DNA from: an uncultured Lachnospiraceae bacterium
GTDB taxonomy: Bacteria > Bacillota > Clostridia > Lachnospirales > Lachnospiraceae
Assembly: GCA_900544445.1 (NCBI GenBank)
Contig: UQVK01000127.1
Coordinates: 1-8,572, forward strand
Direction of reading: 5' to 3'
DNA: 8,572 nucleotides
How positions within the stretch are numbered: the first letter of the stretch is position 1; the number at the start of each line of letters is the position of its first letter. Both the position numbers and the translations under genes were made by a program. Below, piece by piece: positions 1 to 5,989 of the stretch. The notes beneath the pieces are model-generated. The model did not search any database. It was not told the origin of the DNA and saw nothing but the letters and a program-made list of their open reading frames with translations.

Positions 1-149
1 GGCTTACGGAGAACATGAAGCGGGCGGCTGCGGCGCTGACAGAGGCGTTTCAAAAGCAGCTTGGAAAGATGGTGGAAAATGAGGTGACGGACATGGAAGC
101 GGATGTGGCCGTTCTGGAGCAGGTGATGAGAATGGAGGGATTGAAATGA
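1..149 (+). CDS. C-terminal end of a helical protein, possibly TelA family (partial)
   Basis: An open frame enters from the left edge (first full codon at base 3) and stops with TGA at 147-149, giving about 48 residues. The visible peptide is charged and helical (for example AAAALTEAFQKQLGKMVENE), with no cysteine, signal or membrane segment. Alternating hydrophobic and charged residues suggest a coiled coil. The stop overlaps the start of the next gene in ATGA, so the two are almost certainly cotranscribed and translationally coupled. The C-terminal helical region of toxic-anion-resistance TelA-like proteins looks similar, and such genes can sit beside binding-protein genes, so TelA is my best guess. 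The fragment is too short to establish this. The coding call is firm and the family call is weak. Confidence 0.6.
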   Translation, partial: LTENMKRAAAALTEAFQKQLGKMVENEVTDMEADVAVLEQVMRMEGLK

Positions 150-1195
150 AGCCGAAGCTGATCGGGATCCTTCTGCTTGCGGTGGTGGTCCTCGCGGCGG
201 GAGGCTATTCCTTTTACCGGGAAAATGGCAGAGTGACCGTGCTTCGCGGCTATCTCGGCGGGGAAAAGACCGGCCTGTTTGAGGACGAGGAAGCGGCCCG
301 GATTCTGGAAAGAAAATACCACATTCAGTTTGACTATTCCAGAGCCGGCTCCCTGGATATGGTGACCGCAGACCAGGAGGGCATGAACTACCTGTTTCCA
401 TCCAGCCAGACCGCGCTTTCCTATTATGAGGACGTGCACGGCCAGCCCCTTCAGGAGGAGATCATTTTCAATACGCCCATCGTTCTCTATACCCACAGGA
501 TGGTGCTGGAGGCCTTTGAAGCAAACGGCATCGTTTCTCAGACGGACGGCGTATATTATGCGGATATGCAGAAGCTGACGGAACGCATTCTTGCCGGAAC
601 CACATGGGAAGAGCTGGGGCTTCCGGAACTGTACGGACAGGTGTCGGTGGATACCACCGATCCCACAGCCTCCAACTCCGGCAACATGTTTGCTGCCCTG
701 CTGGCCTGTGTGCTGAACGGCGGACAGACCGTGGATGAAACCAGTGTGGAGAGCATATTGCCTGAACTGAAGCAGATTTTTGACGGGCTTGGATACATGG
801 AAACCTCTTCCTCCGACCTGTTTCAGCAGTTCCTCCGTACGGGCGTGGGAGATAAACCGGTGATTGCGGGCTATGAAAGCCAGCTTTTGGAATTCGCGGT
901 CCAGTACCCGGAGGATTATGAGCAGATCAGAGACGACATCGTGATGCTCTATCCCACGCCCACCGTCTGGTCCACCCACGTCTACATCGCTCTGGACGAA
1001 GCGGGCAGTGAGGGTGCGCGGGCCCTTCTGGATGAGGAAGTTCAGCAGATCGCCTGGGAAAAGCATGGCTTTCGCACAAGCGCCTATCAGGCGGCGGGAG
1101 AAACCGCTGTGGAAGGGATTGCTCCGCAGGTGAACAGCGTCATCTCCGTTCCCGAATACCCGGCCATGAAAAAGATCATCGACGCTCTTCAGTAG
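146..1195 (+). CDS. Membrane-anchored periplasmic-binding-fold (solute-binding-like) protein
   Basis: This 349-residue protein starts at ATG 146, with GGAGGG at 134-139 as ribosome binding site. Residues 5-20 form a hydrophobic segment after a KPK start, so it is exported. No lipobox cysteine follows, so it is probably held by an uncleaved anchor or released, rather than being a typical lipoprotein. The rest resembles the type 2 periplasmic-binding fold of molybdate/sulfate-type binding proteins: a strand with a ligand-loop-like TDPTASNSGN at 171-180, and a late segment (about 268-310) with PTPTVWSTHVYIAL followed by a helix and AWEKHGFRTS. No permease or ATPase gene is visible, so a transport role is not supported here; binding-protein domains also serve as sensors or wall-associated modules. 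Coupling to the preceding gene suggests a joint function. The ligand is unknown. Confidence 0.8.
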   Translation: MKPKLIGILLLAVVVLAAGGYSFYRENGRVTVLRGYLGGEKTGLFEDEEAARILERKYHIQFDYSRAGSLDMVTADQEGMNYLFPSSQTALSYYEDVHGQPLQEEIIFNTPIVLYTHRMVLEAFEANGIVSQTDGVYYADMQKLTERILAGTTWEELGLPELYGQVSVDTTDPTASNSGNMFAALLACVLNGGQTVDETSVESILPELKQIFDGLGYMETSSSDLFQQFLRTGVGDKPVIAGYESQLLEFAVQYPEDYEQIRDDIVMLYPTPTVWSTHVYIALDEAGSEGARALLDEEVQQIAWEKHGFRTSAYQAAGETAVEGIAPQVNSVISVPEYPAMKKIIDALQ

Positions 1196-1221
1196 CGTCC
1201 CTTTCTGCGCTGTCTTCCGCC

Positions 1222-1947
1222 TCAGATCCATCCCCCGTCCATGGTGATGATCTGTCCGGTCATATATTCCGGCGCCTCCAGGATCTGACAGGCGAGGGCG
1301 GCGGCTTCTTCCGGCGTACCGAAACGGCCCGCCGGAATTTCTTCCATGAGCGCCTGCCGTTCCTCCTCGGAAAAACAGCGGTTCATATCCGTATCGATCA
1401 CCCCGCAGGCGAGCGCATTGACCTGAATGTTGCTGGGGGCCAGTTCCTTTGCCAGCGCCTTCGTCAGGCTGTTCACCGCCCCCTTTGACGCGGAATAGGC
1501 CGCTTCCGTGGAAGCGCCCGCAGCGCCCCACACGGAGGAAATGTTCAGGATGCGCCCTTTTTTGGCATGAACCATCAGCGGAACTGCCAGGCGGCAGGTG
1601 AGAAAGCAGCTCGTCAGATTCGTGGACAGAACCCGGTCCCATTCCTCCGGCGTCATATCCTGCAGCAGGCCGATATAGGAGATTCCCGCATTGTTGACCA
1701 GCACATCCAGGCTGCGGATGGGAGCGGAGGAAAAGAGCCGTTCCACATCCGCCGCGCACCCCATATCCCCCTGAAAAGGCAGACATTTGACCTCGTATGC
1801 TTCGGTAAGCTGATGGGCATATTCTGTCAGGGCGTCCATGGAATGCAGACAGGTGAGATACAGATCATATCCCTGCGACGCGAGCCTGCCCGCGATCGCC
1901 CGTCCGATTCCTCTGGATGCTCCGGTTACCAGCGCTTTTTTTGTCAT
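1222..1947 (-). CDS. Short-chain dehydrogenase/reductase (FabG/YmfI-like)
   Basis: This 241-residue protein has every landmark of a classical SDR: the nucleotide-binding TGASRGIG at residues 8-15, D61 in the QGDM strand, NNAG at 85-88, N110, catalytic S138, and YxxxK as Y151-K155. The C-terminus MTGQIITMDGGWI is typical of FabG-like enzymes. It should reduce a carbonyl or oxidise an alcohol with NAD(P)(H) in the cytoplasm. The context SSVWGAAGAS-(5)-YSASK resembles the Firmicute YmfI group (elongation factor P 5-aminopentanone reductase) as well as FabG. No fatty-acid synthesis genes are nearby, which argues mildly against a housekeeping FabG. One oddity is CG at 181-182 (VNALACGVIDTDM), where relatives usually have PG. 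The start is fixed by AAGGAGA on the minus strand (1954-1960). It converges on the binding-protein gene with only 26 bases between, and no terminator is visible there. Confidence 0.9.
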   Translation of the reverse strand: MTKKALVTGASRGIGRAIAGRLASQGYDLYLTCLHSMDALTEYAHQLTEAYEVKCLPFQGDMGCAADVERLFSSAPIRSLDVLVNNAGISYIGLLQDMTPEEWDRVLSTNLTSCFLTCRLAVPLMVHAKKGRILNISSVWGAAGASTEAAYSASKGAVNSLTKALAKELAPSNIQVNALACGVIDTDMNRCFSEEERQALMEEIPAGRFGTPEEAAALACQILEAPEYMTGQIITMDGGWI

Positions 1948-1974
1948 GGGGATTCTCCTTCCGTTTTTTTCATC

Positions 1975-2003
1975 ATTTTATCATGGAAGAAAGGCCATGG
2001 AAA
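1975..2003 (-). promoter_or_regulatory. Candidate sigma-A promoter for the SDR gene
   Basis: On the minus strand, TTTCCA (1998-2003) and TAAAAT (1975-1980) are separated by 17 bases and lie just upstream of the AAGGAGA site of the dehydrogenase. The match is moderate (4/6 and 5/6). The implied 5' leader is only about 20 bases. Confidence 0.35.
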
Positions 2004-2047
2004 GCCCCGCGTTTTAGAAGGAGTTTACGTCGAGAAATACATCAGGC

Positions 2048-2076
2048 TTGAAACGCCTCCGCCAACCCATTATAAT
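2048..2076 (+). promoter_or_regulatory. Sigma-A promoter of trxB
   Basis: TTGAAA (2048-2053), a 17-base spacer, and a perfect TATAAT (2071-2076) lie about 35 bases ahead of the trxB start. The -10 sits in the 12-base palindrome CCATTATAATGG (2067-2078), so TATAAT also reads on the minus strand, but no good -35 accompanies it there. Transcription should start near 2083. Confidence 0.85.
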
Positions 2077-2110
2077 GGAAGAAATCAAACGGAGAAAGGA
2101 AGGAAAGCAG

Positions 2111-3019
2111 ATGTACGATCTGATCATTATCGGGTCCGGCCCTGCCGGACTGAGCGCCGCCGTATATGGAAGAAGGGCGGGCTTTTCCACACTTGTGATA
2201 GAGAAAAACCCCATGAGCGGAGGCCAGGTTCTCAACACCTATGAGGTGGATAACTACCTGGGACTGCCCGGCATCAATGGCTTTGACATGGGGATGAAGT
2301 TCCGGGAGCATGCGGAGAAGATGCAGGCGGAGTTCGTGGAAGCGGATGTGACGGGAATCCGGGATGAGGGAGATTACAAGACGGTGCAGACCTCCGAAGG
2401 AAATTATGAAGGCAAGGCCGTGATCATCGCTTCCGGCGCCGTGCACAGCCATCTGGGCGTGCCGGGGGAAGAGGAACTGTCCGGTATGGGCGTTTCCTAC
2501 TGCGCCACCTGCGACGGCGCATTTTTCCGGGGAAAGACGGTGGCCGTTGTGGGCGGCGGCGATGTGGCGGTGGAGGATGCCATTTTCCTTGCCCGCGCCT
2601 GCGAGAAGGTGTACCTGATCCACAGGCGCGACAGCCTGAGAGCCGCACGTTCCCTGCAGGAGACCATGCTGGCGCTTCCGAACGTGGAGGTGATCTGGGA
2701 CAGCGTGGTGGAGCGCATCAATGGGGACGATATGGTTCAGAGCCTCACCCTGCGTTCCAGGAAAACAGATGAGAGTTCGGAGCTTCCGGTGCAGGGCGTA
2801 TTTATCGCCGTAGGCATCCGGCCCAACTCGGAATGCTTTGTGGGAAATATCGCCGCAGATGAAAAGGGCTATCTGATCGCGGGCGAGGACTGCGCAACCA
2901 GCATGCCCGGCGTATACGCGGCGGGGGATATCCGAACCAAGAAACTCCGTCAGATTGTAACCGCAGTGGCGGATGGCGCGAACGCGGTGGAAAGCGCCCA
3001 GGCATTTCTTCAGAAATAA
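2111..3019 (+). CDS. trxB: Thioredoxin-disulfide reductase (FAD/NADPH)
   Basis: The product is 302 residues, the usual size for low-molecular-weight bacterial thioredoxin reductase. It uses NADPH and FAD to reduce the disulfide of thioredoxin in the cytoplasm. Visible landmarks in order are the FAD-binding GSGPAG at 8-13, the redox-active CATC at 131-134 (YCATCDGAFF), the NADPH-binding GGGDVA at 148-153, HRRDSLRA at 171-178 (the basic pair expected to contact the NADPH 2'-phosphate), and the second FAD motif VYAAGDIR at 268-275. The start ATG 2111 is preceded by GGAAAG at 2102-2107. An in-frame TTG at 2048 would extend the protein, but it is itself the promoter -35, so it cannot be translated from this transcript. 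No thioredoxin gene is adjacent, so the partner must be encoded elsewhere; a ferredoxin-linked or other TrxB-like reductase cannot be excluded, though the HRR motif favours NADPH. Confidence 0.95.
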   Translation: MYDLIIIGSGPAGLSAAVYGRRAGFSTLVIEKNPMSGGQVLNTYEVDNYLGLPGINGFDMGMKFREHAEKMQAEFVEADVTGIRDEGDYKTVQTSEGNYEGKAVIIASGAVHSHLGVPGEEELSGMGVSYCATCDGAFFRGKTVAVVGGGDVAVEDAIFLARACEKVYLIHRRDSLRAARSLQETMLALPNVEVIWDSVVERINGDDMVQSLTLRSRKTDESSELPVQGVFIAVGIRPNSECFVGNIAADEKGYLIAGEDCATSMPGVYAAGDIRTKKLRQIVTAVADGANAVESAQAFLQK

Positions 3020-3021
3020 AA

Positions 3022-3044
3022 GGTTCTTTCCCGCTGAAGGGACC
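3022..3044 (+). terminator. Weak hairpin after trxB
   Basis: GGTTCTTT (3022-3029) can pair with AAGGGACC (3037-3044) around a 7-base loop, using two G-U pairs. A T-rich stretch begins only about 10 bases later, so this is at best an inefficient intrinsic terminator. Confidence 0.25.
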
Positions 3045-3243
3045 AGCACCGGAATTTTATATTTTGTACAAAAAATATTACAAAAAGATTCCATTTATGA
3101 ATAAAATGCATCATAATCGGGCATTCTTTTAAAAAGTTCAAAAAATGTTCACAAACGGGAAAAGGGGGAGAAAATCCTTCTTTTCCCTTTATTTATGCGG
3201 ATTTGAGGATTCCGCCACAAAATATGGGGAAGATGTGCAAAGG
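3045..3243. other. AT-rich non-coding gap upstream of the NlpC/P60 gene
   Basis: I find no credible gene here on either strand. It contains A/T tracts, the 12-base palindrome TTTTGTACAAAA (3062-3073), and a direct repeat GTTCA (3136-3140 and 3147-3151) spaced 11 bases, one helical turn apart. These could be regulator sites for the following gene, but I cannot assign a factor. Confidence 0.4.
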
Positions 3244-3272
3244 TTGACAAAAAGCCGGTCGAGTGGTATAGT
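3244..3272 (+). promoter_or_regulatory. Strong sigma-A promoter of the NlpC/P60 gene
   Basis: A perfect TTGACA (3244-3249), a 17-base spacer, and TATAGT (3267-3272) lie upstream of the hydrolase. Transcription should start near 3279, giving a leader of about 56 bases that contains the WalR-like repeats. Confidence 0.85.
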
Positions 3273-3282
3273 TGTCCTCAGA

Positions 3283-3308
3283 TGTAATAATTTTGTAACA
3301 AATGTAAC
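3283..3308 (+). promoter_or_regulatory. WalR (YycF)-type box in the 5' leader
   Basis: TGTAAT (3283-3288), five bases, then TGTAAC (3294-3299) exactly fits the published WalR consensus TGTWAH-N5-TGTWAH. A third hexamer, TGTAAC, follows after three bases (3303-3308). WalR is the essential Firmicute response regulator that controls peptidoglycan hydrolase genes, and the next gene encodes one. The box lies at about +5 to +30 relative to the predicted start site, a position that would suit repression better than activation. The site is read from sequence; binding is inferred. Confidence 0.55.
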
Positions 3309-3334
3309 AGTTGGAGTAAAAACTGGAGGAACAC

Positions 3335-4777
3335 ATGAAATACACACGGGTGAAAGCCGTAACCTGTGCGCTGACAGCGTCGGTGATCATATTTGGTTCG
3401 GCAGCACACACGAATGCATCTGGTGTATCCTACGACCTCCCGGCAGCGGGCGTCGGCCTGGTGCTGGATGAAGGAAGCTCCCTTTCAAGCGTGCAGGAGG
3501 AAGCTGTTCAGGAGGAAAGGACAGCGGAAACCGTACAGGAGGCGGAAGAAGCCCCTGCGGTCACCTCTGAGGATATCGAATCCGGTATGACCGGAGTTGG
3601 TGAATCCGCCATCGATACCGAGGTGGTGTCCCACGTTCAGGAACAGCAGGTCGAGGCGGCTATTGCAAACGGCGTCGGCGTTGCCAGCGTTCTGAATGCG
3701 GCTGCACCGGAAACCGCTCCGGCAGCTTCAGAGACGGAAGTGGCGCTTACGGCGGGAGTGGAATCGGCAGTGAACGTACTTCCTTCCGCAGCGGCGGGAA
3801 TTGTAGAGCCGGTGAGCCTGTCGGCGCTTCAGAACGAGGCGGACAATACCTCTTCCGAGCAGCCGAAGGAACAGACTTCCGTAGGAAGCGATCCGGAGCC
3901 GGTGTCAGAACAGTCGTCTGAGACGACTTCTGAGCAGGATACAACAGAGAAACAGACAGAAAGCAGTCAGGAAACCTCTTCTGAGAGCGAATCAGAGTCT
4001 TCCACAGAAGAGACCTCTTCCGAGAGCGAAGCGGAGTCTTCCACAGAAGAAACTTCTTCCGAGAGCGAATCAGAGTCTTCCACGGAGGAAACCTCTTCCG
4101 AGAGCGAAGCGGAGTCTTCCACAGAAGAAACCCCTTCTGAGAGCGGATCAGAATCTTCCACAGAAGAAACCTCTTCTGAGAGCGAGTCAGAGTCTTCCAC
4201 AGAGCAGACCCCTTCGGAAAGCACGGATCCGGCCGAGACGGAATCTGCATCACAGCAGCCTTCCGAGAGCACGACCGAGACGGCCGGTACGGGTGAGACA
4301 GCCACGGGCTCAGAAAGCACAGCAGTGGAAAGCAGCGCAGAGCAGCCCTCTTCCGAGAGTGCAGCGGCAGCTGAGACGGAGTCCGTTCAGGCGGCCAGCG
4401 CGGCGGCTTCCCATACGACCACATCCTCTGCCGGAAGTTCTGTTGTGGAATTCGCGCTTCAGTTCGTTGGCAATCCCTATGAATATGGCGGGACGAGCCT
4501 TACGAACGGTGCGGACTGCTCCGGTTTCGTGATGAGCGTATATGAGAACTTCGGTGTGTCCCTTCCGCATTCCTCTTCGGCAGACAGAAATGTGGGAACA
4601 GAAGTCGAGGGCGGCCTGAGTAGCGCACAGCCCGGCGACATCGTCTGCTACAGCGGACATGTGGGAATCTACATTGGAAATGGCGAGATCGTGCATGCGA
4701 GCACGGAGGAGACCGGAATCAAGGTTTCCGATGCGGATTACAGAACGCCGATCACGGTCAGAAGAATTTTCAACTAA
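3335..4777 (+). CDS. Secreted NlpC/P60 endopeptidase with Ser/Glu-rich repeat region
   Basis: This is a 480-residue exported wall hydrolase. Residues 1-29 look like a signal peptide (basic start, hydrophobic core, cleavage near THTNA-type AHTNA/SG). Residues 30-190 are Ala/Glu/Val-rich with no recognised fold. Residues 191-365 are an acidic Ser/Glu/Thr low-complexity stalk that includes six 13-residue repeats (212-289). The NlpC/P60 domain occupies about 368-480: catalytic C395 in ADCSGFV, H442 in GHVGIYIG, and H454 in EIVHAS as the likely third residue. The family cleaves peptide stems of peptidoglycan, typically D-Glu-gamma-diamino acid bonds. No SH3 or LysM wall-binding domain is seen; the stalk may span or occupy the wall instead. 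The start has TGGAGGA at 3324-3330. It is a single-gene unit with its own promoter and terminator, and possible WalR control fits its role. Confidence 0.93.
   Translation: MKYTRVKAVTCALTASVIIFGSAAHTNASGVSYDLPAAGVGLVLDEGSSLSSVQEEAVQEERTAETVQEAEEAPAVTSEDIESGMTGVGESAIDTEVVSHVQEQQVEAAIANGVGVASVLNAAAPETAPAASETEVALTAGVESAVNVLPSAAAGIVEPVSLSALQNEADNTSSEQPKEQTSVGSDPEPVSEQSSETTSEQDTTEKQTESSQETSSESESESSTEETSSESEAESSTEETSSESESESSTEETSSESEAESSTEETPSESGSESSTEETSSESESESSTEQTPSESTDPAETESASQQPSESTTETAGTGETATGSESTAVESSAEQPSSESAAAAETESVQAASAAASHTTTSSAGSSVVEFALQFVGNPYEYGGTSLTNGADCSGFVMSVYENFGVSLPHSSSADRNVGTEVEGGLSSAQPGDIVCYSGHVGIYIGNGEIVHASTEETGIKVSDADYRTPITVRRIFN
3968..4201 (+). repeat. Six tandem 39-base repeats (13-residue Ser/Glu/Thr unit)
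   Basis: Six in-frame copies of a 39-base unit encode EETSSESESESST-like peptides (residues 212-289), followed by a partial copy (EQTPSES). Copies alternate between ESESESST and ESEAESST, and one reads PSESGSESST, which suggests duplication of a two-unit block followed by drift. Such repeats readily change copy number by slippage or recombination. Confidence 0.9.
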
Positions 4778-4792
4778 AGAGAGAATTAAGTT

Positions 4793-4829
4793 AGGGACGG
4801 TCCAGAATAATCGGGCCGTCTCTTTTTTT
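4793..4829 (+). terminator. Intrinsic terminator after the NlpC/P60 gene
   Basis: AGGGACGGTCC (4793-4803) pairs with GGGCCGTCTCT (4813-4823) through 11 base pairs, two of them G-U, around a 9-base loop. A run of seven T (4823-4829) follows directly. This is a classic Rho-independent terminator. Confidence 0.92.
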
Positions 4830-4934
4830 GCGCGATAAGCCCGGAGGGCGGCCGCATGGATGAGCAAGCTTGCGGCAAAGTTTGCCTGCGCAGACATGCG
4901 GACAGCCTGTCTGAAGTTTCAGATAAATAAATTC

Positions 4935-4981
4935 TATTGTCAGATATTTTATTTATCCCCCATTTATTGTCAGAATGGGGG
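4935..4981. repeat. AT-rich stretch with direct repeats and an 8-bp hairpin
   Basis: TATTGTCAGA occurs at 4935-4944 and again at 4965-4974, exactly 30 bases apart. The second copy overlaps the loop of an inverted repeat, CCCCCATT (4957-4964) with AATGGGGG (4974-4981), loop 9 bases. No T-run follows, so it is not an obvious terminator. It lies directly upstream of the DnaA-box cluster, in DNA AT-rich enough to unwind easily. Confidence 0.6.
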
Positions 4982-4992
4982 TGAATTGTAGA

Positions 4993-5134
4993 ATATGCAC
5001 AAAAAATGTCGATATCCGGACAATACCCCAAAAGTTGCCCACAAAGTTATCCACATGGAAAATGCGGTATTTTAGAGGGACAAACAGTTATACACGAAGT
5101 TATCCACATTATCCACAGAATGAGATGTGGAAAA
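4993..5134. other. Orphan DnaA-box cluster
   Basis: Perfect TTATCCACA DnaA boxes lie at 5047-5055, 5100-5108 and 5109-5117, the last two abutting. Near matches are ATATGCACA (4993-5001), TTGCCCACA (5035-5043, two mismatches), TTATACACG (5088-5096), and on the minus strand TTTTCCACA (5126-5134). Several follow a 12-base rhythm: AAAGTTGCCCAC then AAAGTTATCCAC, and 5088 to 5100. DnaA binds TTATNCACA as replication initiator and as a transcription factor. Neither dnaA nor dnaN is in the window, so this may be a titration or timing site, a DnaA-regulated region upstream of hpf, or part of an origin. The boxes are seen directly; function is inferred. Confidence 0.75.
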
Positions 5135-5189
5135 GAAACTGATCGGAAGACCGTTTAATGGAACGGATGTTTTGGCGAGTTCCACGAAT

Positions 5190-5206
5190 TTTACAAAAAA
5201 ATTACA
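5190..5206 (-). promoter_or_regulatory. Second WalR-like box, minus orientation
   Basis: On the minus strand TGTAAT, five T, TGTAAA matches TGTWAH-N5-TGTWAH. It is about 60 bases upstream of the hpf -35 element but points away from hpf, in A/T-tract DNA where chance matches are easy. Low confidence. Confidence 0.25.
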
Positions 5207-5268
5207 AAGTTATCACAGAGGGGGATTGACAGAAAGAAGGAATTATTTTCTCTAAAATTCTGAAAACA

Positions 5269-5297
5269 TTGAAGCAATTCTGCGGATATGGTATAAT
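5269..5297 (+). promoter_or_regulatory. Sigma-A promoter of hpf with extended -10
   Basis: TTGAAG (5269-5274), a 17-base spacer, and TATAAT (5292-5297) preceded by TGG (extended -10, TG at 5289-5290) lie about 50 bases ahead of hpf. An upstream TTGACA (5226-5231) lacks a good -10 at the proper distance. Confidence 0.8.
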
Positions 5298-5348
5298 CCA
5301 GATAAGGAAAAGAGCTTTTCCTAATATGAAACAGAAGGGATGATCGGC

Positions 5349-5876
5349 ATGAAATTCATTATCAGCGGGAAAAACATCGAAATTACCCAGGGCCTGCGCA
5401 GCGCGGTTGAATCGAAGATCGGCAAGCTGGAAAAGTACTTCACCAAGGAGACAGAAGTACACGTCACCCTGAGCGTAGAAAAGGACAGGCAGAAAATTGA
5501 GGTGACGATCCCTGTGAAAGGAAGCATCATCAGATCGGAACAGACGAGCAACGATATGTACGTGTCCATCGATCTGGTGGAGGAAGTGATCGAGAGACAG
5601 CTTAAAAAATATAAAAATAAGATTACGGACAAGCATCAGACCGGGGGCAATTTCCAGCCGGCATTTCTGGAGAAGGAATTTCCGGAGGAGGAAGAGGTTC
5701 AGATCGTCCGGACCAAGAAATTTGACATCAAGCCCATGTATCCGGAAGATGCCTGCGTGCAGATGGAGCTTCTGGGACATAACTTTTTCGTATTCTTCAA
5801 TGCGGAGACCGAGCAGGTGAACGTGGTGTATAAGAGGAAGGGGAACACCTACGGACTGATCGAGCCGGAATATTGA
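5349..5876 (+). CDS. hpf: Ribosome hibernation-promoting factor, long form
   Basis: The product is 175 residues, as expected for long HPF of Firmicutes. The N-terminal S30AE domain (about 1-95, MKFIISGKNIEITQGLRSAVESKIGKLEKYF) binds the decoding region of the 30S subunit. A linker (96-118, acidic EFPEEEEVQ) leads to the C-terminal dimerisation domain (about 119-173), with its hallmark RTKKFDIKPM, QMELLGHNFFVFFNAET and NVVYKRKGNTYGLIEP. Through the C-terminal domain, long HPF joins two 70S ribosomes into inactive 100S dimers in stationary phase or stress. ATG 5349 is preferred because AAGGGA (5335-5340) lies 8 bases ahead; the in-frame ATG at 5340 overlaps that site and would add only MIG. It has its own promoter and terminator. 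A DnaA-box cluster lies 215 bases upstream. Confidence 0.97.
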   Translation: MKFIISGKNIEITQGLRSAVESKIGKLEKYFTKETEVHVTLSVEKDRQKIEVTIPVKGSIIRSEQTSNDMYVSIDLVEEVIERQLKKYKNKITDKHQTGGNFQPAFLEKEFPEEEEVQIVRTKKFDIKPMYPEDACVQMELLGHNFFVFFNAETEQVNVVYKRKGNTYGLIEPEY

Positions 5877-5907
5877 CAGGTATTACCGTAAAAGCGGTTT
5901 TCTGAAG

Positions 5908-5944
5908 AAAAAAGACATCGTGCCGGTGCGCGGTGTCTTTTTTT
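5908..5944 (+). terminator. Intrinsic terminator after hpf
   Basis: A 15-bp stem runs from AAAAAAGACATCGTG (5908-5922) to its partner arm at 5929-5943, with a 6-base loop (CCGGTG) and two G-U pairs. The descending arm ends in a run of seven T (5938-5944). The A-run on the other side could make it partly bidirectional. Confidence 0.92.
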
Positions 5945-5989
5945 CGGCCCTTTTTCATATATTGGATAGAAAAAGAACCGGGAGCCGCC

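Noticed and set aside
50..1786. Long minus-strand open frame of 578 codons
   Set aside because: It is antisense to the binding protein and then overlaps the SDR gene in another frame. Its product is Arg/Gly/His-rich with no recognisable domain, as expected for a shadow in GC-rich DNA.
2048..2110. N-terminal extension of TrxB from TTG 2048
   Set aside because: That TTG is the -35 hexamer and the extension spans the whole promoter. ATG 2111 has a ribosome site and gives the normal TrxB N-terminus.
2042..3094. Minus-strand open frame of 350 codons over trxB
   Set aside because: trxB is unambiguous on the plus strand. The antisense product has His/Ala-rich shadow composition, no ribosome site and no known motif.
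3968..4201. CRISPR array
   Set aside because: The 39-base units are contiguous, in-frame and coding, with no unique spacers.
3967..4320. Minus-strand frame encoding a regular SLSEEVSSVEDSD repeat
   Set aside because: It is the antisense reading of the 39-base repeats (a multiple of three, so open frames recur). The plus-strand gene has promoter, signal peptide and catalytic domain.
4993..5134. Calling the region oriC outright, or plasmid iterons
   Set aside because: No dnaA, dnaN, rpmH or plasmid rep gene is visible and the flanks are chromosomal housekeeping genes. Only a DnaA-box cluster can be supported.
5933..5989. N-terminal extension of the M23 protein from GTG 5933
   Set aside because: It starts in the descending arm of the hpf terminator and would put an FFRPFF segment before the normal basic signal anchor beginning at ATG 5990.
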